This document shows, piece by piece, positions 5,204 to 6,345 of a stretch of 6,345 nucleotides of DNA (the first letter of the stretch is position 1; each line of letters opens with the position of its first letter). The notes under the pieces were generated by a model. The model was not told the DNA's origin. It did no database searches and saw only the letters and a program-made list of their open reading frames with translations. Source of the DNA: UBA920 sp038257015 (GTDB lineage: Bacteria; Patescibacteriota; Doudnabacteria; UBA920); assembly GCA_038257015.1 (NCBI GenBank), contig JBBSJS010000048.1:1-6345 (forward strand), in the 5' to 3' direction. The translations under genes and the position numbers were made by a program.

Positions 5204-6345
5204 TTATTGAATACTCTGGCTAATATTATAAATTGGCATGATTAGGGCAAGTGCCAAGAAACCGACCACTGCACCAATCACTAAAAGTAATAGCGGTTCA
5301 ATAATCGTAGAGAGGTTTTTCATTGTGTCATCAACTTCGCTTTCATACTGCTCTGCGATTTGTTCTAAAATAGTATCCATACTACCGGTCTCTTCACCAA
5401 CAGAAAGCATTTGAATAACAATAAAAGGATATAATTTTTCGTGCTTGGATAAAGAGTCTGTTAGCGGTTTACCAAGTTTTACTGCTTCGCCTGCTTCAGC
5501 AATGGCTACGCGATAATAGTAATTTTCCATTGCGTTTGAAGTAACTTTTAACCCCTCTACAACTGAAATTCCAGACTTAATAAGTGAACTTAACACTCGA
5601 GTAAACCGAGCTATGTTGATTTTTTTTACTACATCTTTAATCAATGGCATATTTAGCATGAATCCATTGAAAAGTTTTTTTCCTTGTTTGGTTCTGAAGA
5701 ACATAAACCCACCGATACCAGCACCAACCATACCAACTAATACCAAAATTTTGTTATTAGCAGCAAAGTCACTAATTACAATTACAATTCTTGTCATAAT
5801 TGGTAACTGCACGCCTGACTCTTTAAAAGTAGAAGTTAAGTTTGGCAAAACGAAAATAGCCAACAACACACCAATAATCAACATGGCTGTAACAATGATA
5901 GCCGGATACATCATAGCGCTCTTGGTTCGAGACTTAAGTTCTGATTCACGCATCAACTGAATCTTCAAATAGTCCAAACTTTTTTCCAAGTTTCCGGACA
6001 ACTCACCAACTTTAACCATGCTTAAGAAGATATGGGAGAACACATTCGGGTATGAGGCCATAGTTTCATGCAGAGGCTTACCAGCTTCAACACTATCGCC
6101 CATTTCTTTGACAATTTTTTTCAAAGTTTTATGTGTGGTTTGTTGAGAAATAATTCTCATGGCACGAGGAGCCGCCACACCTGATTTAATCAATAAAGAT
6201 AAATCTTGAATGAAGACAATTTTTTCTTTTAGCGGCACACCAGTACCAATACCGTCGATGTACGCCTTAAAGTCAAAACCCTTCTGTTCTGTCACGCTAA
6301 CAGGAATCAGACCTTGGTCTTTTAGTGTGTGCCCAGCATTAAGGA
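5204..6345 (-). CDS. pilC: Type IV pilus inner-membrane platform protein PilC (5' end outside window)
   Basis: PilC (GspF/T2SF family, PF00482) is the polytopic platform on which the PilB and PilT motors act to extend or retract the pilus. Both T2SF repeats are present. Counting from the valine coded at 6295-6293, the first repeat runs from about 25 to 151 with VGELSG at 96-101 and SAMMYPAII leading into a membrane helix (133-151). A second helix lies at about 183-200. The second repeat runs from about 228 to 354 with VGEETG at 299-304 and the final helix IIEPLLLLVIGAVVGFLALA. The frame is open to the window edge and the 16 upstream codons read LNAGHTLKDQGLIPVSVT, the usual end of the PilC N-terminal domain (...GLxPVSV). 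The GTG at 6295 is therefore an internal valine, and probably some 40 residues are missing. It is the first visible gene of the operon; pilB and pilT are expected further upstream. Confidence 0.95.
   Translation of the reverse strand, partial: LNAGHTLKDQGLIPVSVTEQKGFDFKAYIDGIGTGVPLKEKIVFIQDLSLLIKSGVAAPRAMRIISQQTTHKTLKKIVKEMGDSVEAGKPLHETMASYPNVFSHIFLSMVKVGELSGNLEKSLDYLKIQLMRESELKSRTKSAMMYPAIIVTAMLIIGVLLAIFVLPNLTSTFKESGVQLPIMTRIVIVISDFAANNKILVLVGMVGAGIGGFMFFRTKQGKKLFNGFMLNMPLIKDVVKKINIARFTRVLSSLIKSGISVVEGLKVTSNAMENYYYRVAIAEAGEAVKLGKPLTDSLSKHEKLYPFIVIQMLSVGEETGSMDTILEQIAEQYESEVDDTMKNLSTIIEPLLLLVIGAVVGFLALALIMPIYNISQSIQ

Noticed and set aside
5613..5960. 115-codon open frame on the plus strand opposite pilC
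   Set aside because: It is the antisense of a hydrophobic, well-conserved PilC region; the Ile/Leu-rich product is what such antisense frames give, and there is no ribosome site.
1..6345. Alternative genetic code (TGA as Gly or Trp)
   Set aside because: No in-frame TGA occurs in any gene and no stop is TGA, so the window is silent on the question; seven stops are too few to infer recoding.

Overview
The window looks like a piece of a small-genome bacterium, most plausibly a member of the Patescibacteria (Candidate Phyla Radiation) or a similar uncultivated lineage. This rests on a compact type IV pilus cluster (pilC-pilM-pilN-pilO) with divergent proteins, no recognisable pilP or pilQ at its end, a neighbouring repeat-rich surface protein, and moderately AT-rich DNA. 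The taxonomic call is an inference and has no marker gene behind it. No in-frame TGA occurs and all seven stops are TAA or TAG, so the genetic code cannot be decided here.

Left part, plus strand (1-1981). The window opens inside a gene for a secreted or surface protein of tandem immunoglobulin-like domains, of which the last one and a half are visible (1-435). A clean intrinsic terminator follows (527-553). A near-consensus sigma70-type promoter overlaps it, with the TTGACA -35 box lying in the terminator loop and TATACT 17 bases downstream. This promoter should drive a monocistronic myo-inositol-1-phosphate synthase gene (622-1935), which has a strong Shine-Dalgarno site, all four expected active-site lysines and its own terminator.

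Middle part (1982-2512). This is an intergenic zone rich in structure. It holds a perfect 30-bp inverted repeat with a 5-base loop (2045-2109) and a REP-like hairpin around a TTCGACAAGCTC core (2195-2238). A second hairpin (2281-2321) shares the core and loop of the first and directly abuts a tRNA-Lys(CTT) gene on the minus strand (2319-2393, CCA encoded). The two related hairpins are symmetrical, with an A-tract on one side and a T-tract on the other, so each can act as a terminator in both directions. They differ from each other by paired changes that keep base pairing.

Right part, minus strand (2513-6345). This is a tightly packed type IV pilus operon read right to left: pilC (inner-membrane platform, 5' end outside the window), pilM (cytoplasmic actin-like ring protein), pilN and pilO (bitopic inner-membrane partners), and last an unrecognised 143-residue single-pass membrane protein with a Pro/Glu-rich tail. 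Gaps between genes are 16, 4, 12 and 1 bases, with no convincing Shine-Dalgarno sites, which suggests translational coupling. PilM, PilN and PilO would form the alignment subcomplex that links the PilC platform and a motor ATPase (not in the window) to the envelope. The last gene sits where pilP would be in a diderm and is the most novel item here. PilM's two phosphate-binding loops are also unusual. A weak terminator (2437-2463) closes the operon before the tRNA gene.
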